A DNA stretch of 64,000 bases from Paracoccaceae bacterium. Its GTDB lineage: Bacteria; Pseudomonadota; Alphaproteobacteria; Rhodobacterales; Rhodobacteraceae. Shown piece after piece: positions 25,409-35,800 of the stretch (position 1 is the stretch's first letter; the number at the start of each line of letters is the position of its first letter). The notes beneath the pieces were generated by a model. It ran no database searches, was not told the DNA's origin, and saw only the letters and a list, made by a program, of their open reading frames with translations. The translations under genes were made by a program, and so were the position numbers. The stretch is from contig JAKITO010000005.1 in the NCBI GenBank assembly GCA_021648025.1, forward strand, positions 62,001-126,000, given 5' to 3'.

Positions 25409-27571
25409 ATGGCCGAAAGTAAGCCACATGCAGATTCACTCGTCTGGATGTCTGGCAGTTATACAGCCAAGGACATTCTTCTGAAACGGGCTATCGTACG
25501 CGAAGGCCTTAGCAAACTGACCGAAACGACGATCGAATTCCAGTCAAAGAACAAGGCTGTCAAGCTAGAGGATATCGTCGGGCGCACCATGACAGTGCAT
25601 CTCAAGACGATGGACAACAAAGAGCGGATTTTCACCGGGACTGTTATATCGGTGGAAAATCAGGGTTTCTTTGATGGTTACGGTCAATACGTGGCCGAAG
25701 TACGGCCGTGGTTCTGGCTTTTGACAAGGACACAGAATTGCCGGATTTTCCAGGAAAAGACGGTTATAGATATTATTGACGATGTGCTTTCAGAGCACGG
25801 ATTTTCGGACGTTAAAAAGCGGCAAAGCGGCACGTATAAAACCCGCAGCTATTGCGTGCAATATCGCGAGACGGATTATGATTTCCTTTGCCGTTTGATG
25901 GAGGAAGAGGGGCTGTATTTCTATTTCGACAACGAAATGAAGTCGAACAGCATCGAAAACCTGGTCATTGCGGATGGGGTTGGTGGCCACTCACCGGTTC
26001 CGATCAATGGCACGATTGAATTCATCGCCCGCGATGATTCCGGCAAGATCCGTGAAGACCATATCGCCGAATGGGCCAAGGAAGAAAGCCTGACACGCGG
26101 AATGGTGACACTTGAGGATTACAACTTCGAGACGCCGACATCCGAACTTAAGGTCAGCAACAAGATCGAAAAGGGCAGCCACAGCCACAAAAAGTTTGAG
26201 ATTTATGATTACCCTGGCCACTACCGGGATACCGGGCTGGGTGATGACCGCGCAAAGATGCGGATGCAGGCCGAAGCGATCAAACACAAGCTCTGGCGCG
26301 GGGCATCGTCTGTGCGGACGTTGGGAACGGGTTATACTTTCAAGCTAAAGGAGCATCCTGAGAAGGCGGCAAATGGCGAGTATCTGGTGACGGATGCAAC
26401 CCATTACCTTCAGGTTAACACGGATTACAAAGATCAGGATTTACGCCATGATCTTAAGCCGCTGCGCGCCGATTTCCCGGAAGAAATGAAGGCTGATGCC
26501 TATGCCTGCATCTTTGGGGCGATCCCCAAGGCGGACCAATACCGCGCGCCATTGGTGACCAAATGGCCGACGATTGCCGGTCTGCATACGGCGACGGTTG
26601 TTGGTAAGGACGGAGAAGAGATCTGGACCGACAAATACGGGCGGATCAAGGTTCAGTTCCATTGGGACCGTGTGGCCAAAGAGGGCAAATTGAAAGAAAA
26701 GTCGTCCTGTTGGGTCAGGGTGGTAACGCCATGGTCGGGCAAAAGCTGGGGCTTTGTGGCGGTGCCGCGCATGGGACAAGAGGTGGTCATTCAGTTCGAA
26801 GAGGGCGACCCGGACCGGCCAATCTGTACCGGCATGCTTTATCACAAAGAGACGATGCCGCCTTATCAACTCCCGGAGAATCAGACTCAGGTGGGTATTC
26901 GTACGGATTCGTCAAAAGATGTCAAAGACGCCGAGGCCTATAACGAACTGATGTTCGACGATCTGGGCGACAAGGAAATGATGCGCGTTCAGGCGCAAAA
27001 AGATCATCAGATGTTGGTTAAGAACAAATCGGTTGTGACGATTGGTCTGGATGCCATTGATGCGGGTGCCCATGATGATGAGGGCAGTTTAAGTCAGGTG
27101 GTCAGGAACCATGTGACCGAGACGATCCTGGAAGGCGATCATTACGAAACGATCGAAACGGGCAAACAGGAGATAAAGATCGACAAGGGCGATCAGTCTT
27201 TGACCATTGCCAAGGGCGACCAAACCATCAAGATCGAGACCGGCAGCAAGGTGCTTGAGATCAAGACTGACAAGACCCAGAAGATCGAGGGTAAGCACAC
27301 CAAGACAATCACTGGTGACGATACCACCACGGTGAAAACCGGCAACATGAAGATTGATGTCAAAGCCGGCAAGGTTTCCATCAAGGCGGCGATGGAGATC
27401 AAGCTGGAAGTGGGTGGATCGTCGATCAAGATTGATAATTCAGGAGTGACGATAAAAGGGCCAATCATCAAAATTGCGGCTGATGGTATGGCAGAAATGA
27501 AAAGTCCGATGACCACGGTGAAAGGCGACGGCATGCTAACCCTTAAGGGCGGCATGACGTTGATCAACTAG
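25409..27571 (+). CDS. vgrG: T6SS spike protein VgrG (TssI)
   Basis: A 720-residue VgrG. It contains the gp27-like part (about 1-380, with YCVQYRETDYDFLCRLMEEE and GLYFYF), the gp5 OB-fold (about 385-480, with GEEIWTDKYGRIKVQFHWDR and SSCWVRVVTPWSGKSWGFV) and a C-terminal Lys/Thr-rich beta-prism (about 580-720, IKIDKGDQSLTIAKGDQTIK). No catalytic extension follows the prism, so it is a structural spike and not an evolved VgrG. The ATG at 25409 follows GAAAGGA. A small unknown gene and a PAAR gene lie directly downstream, the usual place for adaptors and effectors. Confidence 0.96.
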   Translation: MAESKPHADSLVWMSGSYTAKDILLKRAIVREGLSKLTETTIEFQSKNKAVKLEDIVGRTMTVHLKTMDNKERIFTGTVISVENQGFFDGYGQYVAEVRPWFWLLTRTQNCRIFQEKTVIDIIDDVLSEHGFSDVKKRQSGTYKTRSYCVQYRETDYDFLCRLMEEEGLYFYFDNEMKSNSIENLVIADGVGGHSPVPINGTIEFIARDDSGKIREDHIAEWAKEESLTRGMVTLEDYNFETPTSELKVSNKIEKGSHSHKKFEIYDYPGHYRDTGLGDDRAKMRMQAEAIKHKLWRGASSVRTLGTGYTFKLKEHPEKAANGEYLVTDATHYLQVNTDYKDQDLRHDLKPLRADFPEEMKADAYACIFGAIPKADQYRAPLVTKWPTIAGLHTATVVGKDGEEIWTDKYGRIKVQFHWDRVAKEGKLKEKSSCWVRVVTPWSGKSWGFVAVPRMGQEVVIQFEEGDPDRPICTGMLYHKETMPPYQLPENQTQVGIRTDSSKDVKDAEAYNELMFDDLGDKEMMRVQAQKDHQMLVKNKSVVTIGLDAIDAGAHDDEGSLSQVVRNHVTETILEGDHYETIETGKQEIKIDKGDQSLTIAKGDQTIKIETGSKVLEIKTDKTQKIEGKHTKTITGDDTTTVKTGNMKIDVKAGKVSIKAAMEIKLEVGGSSIKIDNSGVTIKGPIIKIAADGMAEMKSPMTTVKGDGMLTLKGGMTLIN

Positions 27572-27582
27572 GTGGCATGGAT

Positions 27583-28176
27583 ATGAAAGAGAAGTTCAAG
27601 GATCTCGAAAAGTTCTCCACCGACCCGGTGGCCAAACTTTTGTCGCGTGCCAATGTCATCCTCAAGACACCATTGAAAGCGCCGCCAACCGCCCCGGCGG
27701 CAGTAGTGCTGGAAGAGCTGGAGGAAAAGGGCGCGTTGATAGATCTGCTGCGTCTGCTGGCCATCCTGTTGCCCCCGCGCGAACGGGTTTGGTGGGCCTG
27801 CATGGCGGCGCGCGATTATGTTGGGCCACGTTCTGACGATGATCCACCGTCGCTGGTCGCGTCCGAGACATGGGTGTTCAACCCGTCGGATGAAAACCGC
27901 GATGCGGCCCGCAATTCGATGGACCACGCTTATGTTGATGATGATACGGTGAATTGTGCCTTGGCAGTTCTTTATGCTGACGGGACGCTTGGCCCGGGCG
28001 ATCTGGCGCAATACCCGGCACCGGCGGGTGCGTCGGAAACAGCGGCCTTTGCGATGAATATGGTAGCGTTGGGGGAACTTTCTGATAAGTTTGAGGAACA
28101 TGGCCAATTGTTGATTGACCGCGCCCTGAATATCGGGCGGGGTGGCAATGGCAAGGTCACACTGGACGAAGCCTGA
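27583..28176 (+). CDS. T6SS-associated protein of unknown function (between vgrG and PAAR)
   Basis: A protein of about 197 residues if started at the second ATG (27583, MKEKFKDLEKFSTDPV); the ATG at 27577 is 6 bases upstream and also possible. It is helical, with a hydrophobic-acidic middle (LLRLLAILLPPRERVWWACM) and a conserved-looking ETWVFNPSDENRDAARNSM. No signal peptide or transmembrane helix is seen. It resembles uncharacterised alphaproteobacterial proteins (possibly the DUF6931 group, from memory) found near T6SS spike genes. The position suggests an adaptor that loads PAAR or an effector onto VgrG. Effector activity is not evident: I see no toxin motif. Confidence 0.75.
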   Translation: MKEKFKDLEKFSTDPVAKLLSRANVILKTPLKAPPTAPAAVVLEELEEKGALIDLLRLLAILLPPRERVWWACMAARDYVGPRSDDDPPSLVASETWVFNPSDENRDAARNSMDHAYVDDDTVNCALAVLYADGTLGPGDLAQYPAPAGASETAAFAMNMVALGELSDKFEEHGQLLIDRALNIGRGGNGKVTLDEA

Positions 28177-28192
28177 ATAGGGAGGACATGAC

Positions 28193-28492
28193 ATGGGAAT
28201 GCCACAAGCCAGACTGAGCGATTTGCACCTGTGCAATATGCCGGTTCCCCCTCCGGCCCCGCCTGTGCCGGCCCCGATGCCGATCATGCCACCGTGCTGT
28301 CCAACAGTGTTGGTCGGAAAATTGCCGGCCGCACGTATGTTGGATATGCACGCCTCGGCCCCACCACATCCGATTGTTAAAGGGTCGGCGACCGTGTTTA
28401 TCGGCAAGATGCCGGCCGCACGGATTGGTGATCTTGGGGCTTGCGGTGGGGCGATCCTGAAAGGTGAATTCACGGTTCTGGTTGGCGGCTGA
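28193..28492 (+). CDS. PAAR-domain spike tip protein
   Basis: A 99-residue protein of almost pure PAAR type, with MPQARLSDLH at the start, KLPAARMLDMH in the middle and KMPAARIGDLGACGG at the end. A Pro-rich insert (VPPPAPPVPAPMPIMPPC) follows the first strand. PAAR proteins cap the VgrG trimer and sharpen the spike, often holding a metal through Cys/His. There is no C-terminal toxin domain. It lies 16 bases downstream of the unknown gene. Confidence 0.92.
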   Translation: MGMPQARLSDLHLCNMPVPPPAPPVPAPMPIMPPCCPTVLVGKLPAARMLDMHASAPPHPIVKGSATVFIGKMPAARIGDLGACGGAILKGEFTVLVGG

Positions 28493-28500
28493 CGAAAGAT

Positions 28501-30030
28501 ATGACGGTTACGCTCAAATTCCAGTCCTCGGGCACCATTCCCGGTGATGCCGGACCGATGCAGATGCAGGGCGGCAGCATGACCCTTGGGCGTGGCCCGG
28601 CCAATGATATCGTGCTGCCTGATCCTGACCGGATGCTGTCCAAGAACCACTGTGTGGTTGAGGATCATAATGGCAATGTCCTGGTGGTTGATCTGTCAAC
28701 CAACGGCACGTTTCTGAATTACTCCAAAATCCCCCTGGGCAAGACACCGACGCCATTGAACAACGGCGATGTTCTGTGCATTGGCACCTATGAACTGGTG
28801 GTCGAAATCAGCAGTGATCTGGCCGATATCGGCGACATGATTGCCGCCCCTGCTGCTGCCGCCCAAATTTCACCCGGTGTGGCGGGCAATGCACCTGATC
28901 CGATGGCGTTGCTGGACGATGCCGGACCGGGTGGGGATTTCCTTGATGATCTGCTGGGGGCCGAAGGCGGCCCGACCGGCCCGTCGCAATTGAACCCGGT
29001 TGACCCGATTGACGATCTTCTGCCGCCCATGGGTGAAGACGAAGACCCGTTTTTCCAAAAACCCATCGACGGGCGCGAAGGCACGGGCGCCAGCCTGCCC
29101 ATGCACAACCCATCGGCCAGCGACGCCTTTTCCGCGCCCTCTGTCCCACCCCCCGGGGCCAACCAGATACCGGACGATTGGGATGATTTGCTGGGCGGTG
29201 GCCCGGTGGAATCGCCGCAAGCGCCAGCGCCAATTCCACCGCCTGCGCCGCCCCTTCCTGCCGAGGCACAACATCCCCCGATACCACCGGATGGGACCAA
29301 GTCGAAAAGGCCGCCGGTCCTGCCGCGTGATGATAGCCCGGAAGAACCGGAAGCTGTGCCATCACCGGCAACGCACACACCTGCCGCCGCTCTGGCAGAG
29401 GTGGCCGATTCTGGTTCCAACGATTCTAGTCCCAACGATTCTGGCCCAAGCGACGCCGCCCGGGCGTTTCTCAAGGCGCTGGGCACCGAAAACACCGGGA
29501 TAGAAGATAAGGACCTGGGCAAGACCATGGCCCGTATGGGTCGCGTCATGCGCACCTTGATCACAGGCTTGCGCGAGATCCTGATGACGCGCACCTCGAT
29601 CAAGTCCGAGTTTCGCATTGAACAGACAATGATTTCCGCCGGCGGCAACAACCCTCTGAAATTTTCGATCAGCGCCGATCAGGCGATTGAGGCAATGGTG
29701 CGCCCGGCCACCAAAGGCTATCTTAGCCCCGAAACCGCCGCTGAACAGGCGCTTGATGATATCAAGGCACATGAGATTGCGATGATTACCGGCATGGAGG
29801 CCGCCTTGAAGGGCGTGCTGGCCAAGCTGGACCCGGCGATTCTGGCCGGGAAAATCGAAACCAGCAATGCGTTTGGTAGTTTGTTCAAGGGCAAAAAGGC
29901 GCGGTACTGGGAGGTTTACGAGAAAATATATGCCGAGATTTCTGATCAGGCCGAGAATGATTTTCATGAACTTTTCAGTCGCGAATTTGCCCGCGCCTAC
30001 AAGGGTCAGCTTGAAAAGCTGAAAGAATAA
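28501..30030 (+). CDS. tagH: T6SS FHA-domain protein (TagH/Fha)
   Basis: A 509-residue cytoplasmic protein. The N-terminal FHA domain (about 15-100) has MTLGRGPANDIVLPDPD, SKNHC and STNGTFLN, which bind phosphothreonine. A long Pro/acidic linker (about 110-320) contains FLDDLLGAEG, IDDLLPPMG and DWDDLLGGG, echoing the DDLL units of the fusion at 22160. The C-terminal domain (about 325-509, ARAFLKALGTEN ... NDFHELFSREFARAY) is the T6SS-FHA-associated domain. It should be a target of PpkA and PppA and promote assembly. Confidence 0.93.
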   Translation: MTVTLKFQSSGTIPGDAGPMQMQGGSMTLGRGPANDIVLPDPDRMLSKNHCVVEDHNGNVLVVDLSTNGTFLNYSKIPLGKTPTPLNNGDVLCIGTYELVVEISSDLADIGDMIAAPAAAAQISPGVAGNAPDPMALLDDAGPGGDFLDDLLGAEGGPTGPSQLNPVDPIDDLLPPMGEDEDPFFQKPIDGREGTGASLPMHNPSASDAFSAPSVPPPGANQIPDDWDDLLGGGPVESPQAPAPIPPPAPPLPAEAQHPPIPPDGTKSKRPPVLPRDDSPEEPEAVPSPATHTPAAALAEVADSGSNDSSPNDSGPSDAARAFLKALGTENTGIEDKDLGKTMARMGRVMRTLITGLREILMTRTSIKSEFRIEQTMISAGGNNPLKFSISADQAIEAMVRPATKGYLSPETAAEQALDDIKAHEIAMITGMEAALKGVLAKLDPAILAGKIETSNAFGSLFKGKKARYWEVYEKIYAEISDQAENDFHELFSREFARAYKGQLEKLKE

Positions 30031-30059
30031 CGCCCCAAAACGGGGGATAAACAAGGGAG

Positions 30060-31406
30060 ATGCCTGTGTCCTGGGACAGCAAGGTGCTTTGGACCGAAGG
30101 GTTGTTTCTGCAACCCCACCACTTTCAACAGGCCGACCGGTATACCGAGGCGCTGATCACCGGGCTTGCGGCCCGGTTGCGCCCCTATGCCTGGGGCGTC
30201 AGCGCGCTTGAGATTGACCACGAGGCGCTGAAGGTCGGGCAGTTTGCCCTCAAAGGCTGTGCCGGGCTTACCCAGGATGGGACCGTGTTTCGGGTGCCCA
30301 TGGCGGATGATCATCCGCCGGCTTTGGAGGTGCCCGGAACCATCAAGGATTGCGTGGTTTACCTGACCGTCCCTCAGCGCCGCCAGGGTGCTGTCGAGGT
30401 GGACATGTCGGGGGCGGAAATGTCGGCCAGCCGATTGCGCCCCGCCGAACAGGAAGTCACCGATGTCGCGGGAACCGAGAAAAAGCCGGTGGTGCTGGGC
30501 GTTGGCAAGATGCGGCTTCAGTTTGCTCTTGAAGTGGATGACCTGGCGGACCGGTTGGCGATTCCGGTGGCGCGCATCATCGAAGTGCGCCCGGACAAGG
30601 AAATCATCCTGGATTCCGGTTTCATATCCTCGTGTCTGGATATCCGCGCGGCCGCGCCTTTAGAGGCGTTTGTGCGTGAATTGGAAGGGTTGTTGTCACA
30701 CCGGATGCTGGCGCTTGCCGGGCGGATGTCCGAAGGCAGCGCTTCGCGCGGTGCTGCGGACATCTCTGATTTCATGCTGCTGGCGGTGGTCAACCGGACG
30801 GTTCCGGTTATCCGGCATATGGTCACTATTGAAAACCTGCACCCCGAAGATGTGTACCGTACCTGCGCCGCTTTGGCCGGAGAGCTTTCGGTGTTCATGA
30901 CACCGGACAAACAACCGCCGAAATTCCCAGCCTATAACCACAATGACCTGACGGCCAGTTTCACGCCGGTAATCCGGGTGCTGCGGCAGTACCTTAGTTC
31001 GGTGCTTGAGCAGACGGCGATTTCGATTGCCCTGGAAGAACGCAAATACGGCATCAGCGTTGGCGTCATTGCCGACCGCAAATTGCTGGGCAATTCCGGG
31101 TTTGTGCTGGCGGTGGACGCAGATATCCCGGCCGAAGATGTGCGGCGTCACTTTGCCGGGCAGGCCAAGATCGGCCCGGTCGAGGAAATCCGGCAATTGG
31201 TCAATTCCGCCTTGCCGGGAATTACCCTGCGGCCCCTGCCGGTGGCCCCACGGCAAATCCCCTATCACGCCGGGGTGGTGTATTTCGAAATGGACCCCGA
31301 AAGCCCGTATTGGGCCAAGATGACCACCTCGGGCGGCATCGCGGTGCATGTTTCGGGCCAGTATCCGGGCCTCAAGATGGAGCTGTGGGCGATCCGCAAC
31401 AGTTAA
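30060..31406 (+). CDS. tssK: T6SS baseplate-membrane connector TssK
   Basis: A 448-residue TssK of usual length. The N-terminus SWDSKVLWTEGLFLQPHHFQ is the family hallmark. Further on are EQTAISIALEERKYGISVGV and the C-terminal VYFEMDPESPYWAKM with a final GLKMELWAIR. TssK trimers join the TssEFG wedge to the TssL/TssM membrane complex. It is 29 bases after tagH and 30 before tssL. Confidence 0.97.
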   Translation: MPVSWDSKVLWTEGLFLQPHHFQQADRYTEALITGLAARLRPYAWGVSALEIDHEALKVGQFALKGCAGLTQDGTVFRVPMADDHPPALEVPGTIKDCVVYLTVPQRRQGAVEVDMSGAEMSASRLRPAEQEVTDVAGTEKKPVVLGVGKMRLQFALEVDDLADRLAIPVARIIEVRPDKEIILDSGFISSCLDIRAAAPLEAFVRELEGLLSHRMLALAGRMSEGSASRGAADISDFMLLAVVNRTVPVIRHMVTIENLHPEDVYRTCAALAGELSVFMTPDKQPPKFPAYNHNDLTASFTPVIRVLRQYLSSVLEQTAISIALEERKYGISVGVIADRKLLGNSGFVLAVDADIPAEDVRRHFAGQAKIGPVEEIRQLVNSALPGITLRPLPVAPRQIPYHAGVVYFEMDPESPYWAKMTTSGGIAVHVSGQYPGLKMELWAIRNS

Positions 31407-31436
31407 CGGCGCGATTTCGCGTGATATTTGGGAAAG

Positions 31437-32864
31437 ATGATGTCTCAACAAGACGACCCGTTTGCAGAAGACAATGACACCGACAAAACGGTGATCCGTC
31501 CCAATCCGGGCGGACGGCGCACGGCAACGCCAGCCCCTGTTGCGCCTGCGGCGCCAGAGTCGTCGGGTTTCCCGGCGGCCGAGCCTGCGGGTGCGGTGGA
31601 TTCCTTTGGCGTCCCGCAAGCAGCAGCGCCCAGATTAGAGCCTAAGCCGCGCGGCGCCAGCACCAAGGTTTCGATGACCGGGATGAACCAACTGGCCGCT
31701 TGTGCCAGTACGTTGTTTTCGCTGATCAGCCGCATTCGCAACCGGGCGCAACATATGGACCCGGACAAGCTGCGTCAAAGTGTGGTCGCCGAGGTGCGCG
31801 GGTTTGAAAACCGCGCGCTTCAGGCCGGGATTGTGGCGCAGACCGTAAAGGTGGCGCGATATGCCTTGTGTGCGACGCTGGATGATGTGGTGTTGAACAC
31901 GCCGTGGGGCGGGCAATCGAACTGGGGATTGCAAAGCATGGTTGGCACGTTTCACCGCGAAACAGTGGGCGGCGACCGGTTTTACGATCTGCTGGCGCGA
32001 CTGGAAAAAGAACCGGGCGGCAATATCGACATGCTTGAGTTTCTATATATGTGCATGTCCCTGGGCTTTGAAGGGCGGCTGCGGATTGAACAGGGCGGGT
32101 CTGAAAAGCACCTGCAAATACGCGCGGCTTTGGCGCGGATCATCCGCAACCAGCGCGGGCCGCTGGAATGGGATCTGTCGCCGCATTGGCCGGGTGTGAA
32201 AAAGCCGTTCAAACCATTGTCGGCCTGGAAACTGGTGTGGATCGCCGTGGCGATCACTGCCTTCATACTGGTTTTACAGTTTACCGGCCTGTCTTATGTC
32301 CTGTCGGGCAAGACCGAGCGGGTGATCGGGCAATTGTCGATCATCGATACAGGGACGATCGCCGAATTGCAGCGGCGCGCGCCACCACCACCACCACCAC
32401 CGCCTGCGCCAACGACAGAAGAAAAACTGGCCAAGGTCGAAGGCTTTTTGCTGGACGAGATTGAAAATGGCACGATTGAGGTTTTCCAGAAGGGCAATAC
32501 CCTGGCCATCAGGATCAAGGGGACGGGCCTGTTCGGATCCGGCTCGGACAGTTTGCAAAGTGATTTTGTCGACACCATCAACCGGGTGGCGAAGGCGTTG
32601 AACGACGAAACCGGCCCGGTGATTGTGGTTGGCCATTCCGACAATGTGCCAATCCGGTCGTCTCGGTTCCCATCCAACATGCACCTTTCGCTGGCCCGCG
32701 CCAAATCGGTAATGGCTGGCATGGCCAGGGAAATGGACGATCCATCCCGTCTGACGGCCGAAGGGCGTGCCGACAAAGAACCGCTTGGCGATAACGCCAC
32801 CAGGGAAGGTCGCGCCAAAAACCGGCGGATCGAAGTGTTGTTGGTGCAGGAGAGCGATCAATGA
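31437..32864 (+). CDS. tssL: T6SS membrane protein TssL with C-terminal OmpA domain
   Basis: A protein of about 475 residues. A disordered Pro/Ala N-terminus (1-70) leads into the DotU-like cytoplasmic domain (about 80-260: CASTLFSLISRIRN, DDVVLNTPWGGQSNWG). One transmembrane helix follows (about 265-287), then a Pro tract and an OmpA-like peptidoglycan-binding domain (about 350-475, VVGHSDNVPIRSSRFPSNMH and NRRIEVLL). The fused OmpA domain anchors the complex in the cell wall, which matters because no TssJ was found. Two ATGs (31437 and 31440) follow GGGA, and either could be the start. It overlaps tssM (ATGA). Confidence 0.95.
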   Translation: MMSQQDDPFAEDNDTDKTVIRPNPGGRRTATPAPVAPAAPESSGFPAAEPAGAVDSFGVPQAAAPRLEPKPRGASTKVSMTGMNQLAACASTLFSLISRIRNRAQHMDPDKLRQSVVAEVRGFENRALQAGIVAQTVKVARYALCATLDDVVLNTPWGGQSNWGLQSMVGTFHRETVGGDRFYDLLARLEKEPGGNIDMLEFLYMCMSLGFEGRLRIEQGGSEKHLQIRAALARIIRNQRGPLEWDLSPHWPGVKKPFKPLSAWKLVWIAVAITAFILVLQFTGLSYVLSGKTERVIGQLSIIDTGTIAELQRRAPPPPPPPPAPTTEEKLAKVEGFLLDEIENGTIEVFQKGNTLAIRIKGTGLFGSGSDSLQSDFVDTINRVAKALNDETGPVIVVGHSDNVPIRSSRFPSNMHLSLARAKSVMAGMAREMDDPSRLTAEGRADKEPLGDNATREGRAKNRRIEVLLVQESDQ

Positions 32865-35800
32865 TCCGCCGTTATATATTCCCGCTGTTCAAGTCGATTT
32901 ATTTCATCCTGATTCTTGTGGCGTCCATCCTGTCGGCCTGTACCTGGTATTTCGCACCTCTAATCGGCAGCGAGACATGGCGCCCGTTTGACAGCGTGTC
33001 CAGCCGGGTCATCACCATTTCGGTGATCTGGACGTTCTTCATATTGCTGATGATTTTCATCTTCTGGCGACGACGTCGTCGTGACAAGGCAATGACCGAT
33101 GATATCGCAGAATCGGTGGATACCTCAGAAGACGACGTATTTGCCGAAGAACTGGGTGAGTTGCGCGGTAAATTCAAGACCGCCATGGCCGAGTTGAAGA
33201 AATCCAAGAACGGGCGCAGGCATCTAAGTGAACTGCCGTGGTACGTGATGATCGGCCCGCCGGGTGCCGGAAAAACCACCGCTATCGTCAATTCCGGCCT
33301 GCAATTTCCCTTGGCGGATAAGCTGGGCAAGGCGGCGATTGGCGGCGTCGGTGGCACACGCAACTGTGATTGGTGGTTTACCAATAACGCGGTGCTGATT
33401 GATACGGCAGGGCGGTACACGACGCAGGAAAGTGACGCCGAGGGCGATAACTCGGCCTGGCTTGGGTTTCTTGGCCTGCTCAAGAAATATCGCAAACGTC
33501 AGCCGATCAATGGCGCAATGGTGGCCATCAGCCTGTCTGATCTGCTGCTACAGGACGAACTGACCCAGAAAAACCATGCACAAGCCATCAGGCGGCGGTT
33601 GAACGAATTGCGTGAAAAACTGGGGGTGCGGTTCCCGGTTTATGTGCTGTTTACCAAGGCCGATCTGATTGCCGGATTCTCTGAATTCTATGACAACCTT
33701 GGCAAAGAGGACCGTGAACAGGTTTGGGGCTTTACCCTGCCACTGGACAAGAAAAAGGGCGAACTGTCGTCTGTCGCCGCCTTTGATCAGGAATTTGCGC
33801 TGTTGCTGGGGCAGTTGAATGCGCAATTGCTGGAACGGATGCAAAGCGAGACCGATCATCAGCGCCGTGCGTTGGTGGCCGGATTCCCGGCCCAGGTGGC
33901 CGCGATGCGCAGCGTGGCCAAAGAGTTCCTGAACGAAGTATTTCAGGACAACAAGTTCGAAAAGCGCCATATGCTGCGGGGGATCTATTTTACCTCGGGC
34001 ACCCAGGAAGGCACGCCGATTGACCGGCTGATGCTGGGCATGGCCCAGACCTTTGGCATTGGTCGCCAGGCGATTGGCACCGGGCAGGGTACGGGGCGGT
34101 CTTTCTTTCTGACGCGCCTTTTTGAATCGGTGATTTTCCCTGAGGCGGGGCTGGTTTCCTCCGATGACAAGGTTGAACGCCGTTATCGCTGGACCCGGCG
34201 GTTGGCAATTGCGGCGACGGTTCTGGTTGCCTTTATTACCGGAACGCTCTGGACCATCAGCTTTCTGGAAAATTCCGACCTTATCGAACAGGCCCAAGAA
34301 CAGGTTGAAGAGTATCAAGAGGCCGCCGTTACGTTGCCGCCCAGCCCGGTTGGGGATACCGACCTGCCACCGGTCATTGCCGCGTTGAACAAATTGCGGG
34401 ACCTGCCGGGAAACCCGGTTCTGAATGATCCCGCGCCCGCGCGCGGGATGACCTATGGCCTTTACCAGGGCGAGGTGATTGGCACACAGGTCGCCCAGAC
34501 CTACCGTGCCGCGTTGAACCAAAGGTTCCTGCCACGTCTGTTGCTGCGGCTGGAAGAACAGATAAGCAGCAATATCAACAATCCGGATATGCTGTATGAG
34601 ACGCTCAAGATATATCTGATGCTGGGCCTTCAGGGGCCGATGAACGCCGATCTGGTCAAGGAATGGATGCTGGTCGACTGGTCGTTGGCCTATGCTGGCC
34701 TAACCAGGAGCGAACTGAGGGATGATTTGGATGATCATCTTAACGCCCTTTTGTCGCAACCAATGCAAGAGATTTCGCTGAACGGTCCGATGGTGGAACG
34801 CGTTCAGGATATTCTGTCGGAATTGCCGTTGGCACAGCGGGTGTATACCGGCATTATCAACAGTACAGCCGCCACATCCCTGCCAAAATGGCGCATTTCG
34901 ACTGCGGCCGGCCCGGCGGTGAAACGGGTCATGGTGCGATCATCCGGCAAGCAGCTGAACGATGGTGTCGAAGGCATTTACACCTACGCCGGGTTCAACG
35001 ATGTGTTCCTGCTTGAAGCGGTAAGCGTCGCCGAACGGGTGCAGAACGAAAGTTGGGTTCTGGGGCCGCGTGGCGAAGCCGAACAGACCGATGCCGCCCT
35101 TTTGGCGCTAAGCCGCGATGTTCTTGACCTGTATTATACCGACTTTATTTCGCGATATGACACCGTATTGGGGGATGTGGATATCAAACCGATGGAATCC
35201 GTGTCCCATGCGGTTGAGGTGACCAATGTACTGTCTGGGCCGACCTCTCCTATCGTCAATCTGCTGACCGAGATTGCCAGGGAAACCAAACTGACCGAGG
35301 ACCGTTCAGCGGTCGATTCCGAAGCTCTCCAGGGTGGTGCATCACAATTGGCAAGGCTTGAGGCGCGTTCAACACTAAGCCTTCAGGGGCAAATTCTGCT
35401 GGATGCTCTGGCCGGAACCGCGCTTGGCAGTTCGGGCGAGGTGCAAAAGGCGCCGGGCGCGTTTGTCGAGGAACGGTTTCAATGGCTGCACGAATTGGTG
35501 GATCGCCCGGAAGGCCAGCCTTCACAGCTTGATGGGCTGATAGGGATACTGAATGAGGTATACCGAGAGCTGAGCAACTTGGCGTTCAGTGGTGTCAGTT
35601 CCGGAGGCGAAGAGGGGTTGGCGTTGGCGCAACTCAACCAGTTGGCCGGCCGCATGGACGGACCGGTACAGCGCTGGGTCTCGCAGATTACTACGGGTTC
35701 GTCGGATATACAGGCCACGGGCACCCGCGCTTCGATAAATTCACGCTGGCAGTCCACGGTTTTACCAGTTTGCGAACAGGCGCTGACAAACAGGTATCCA

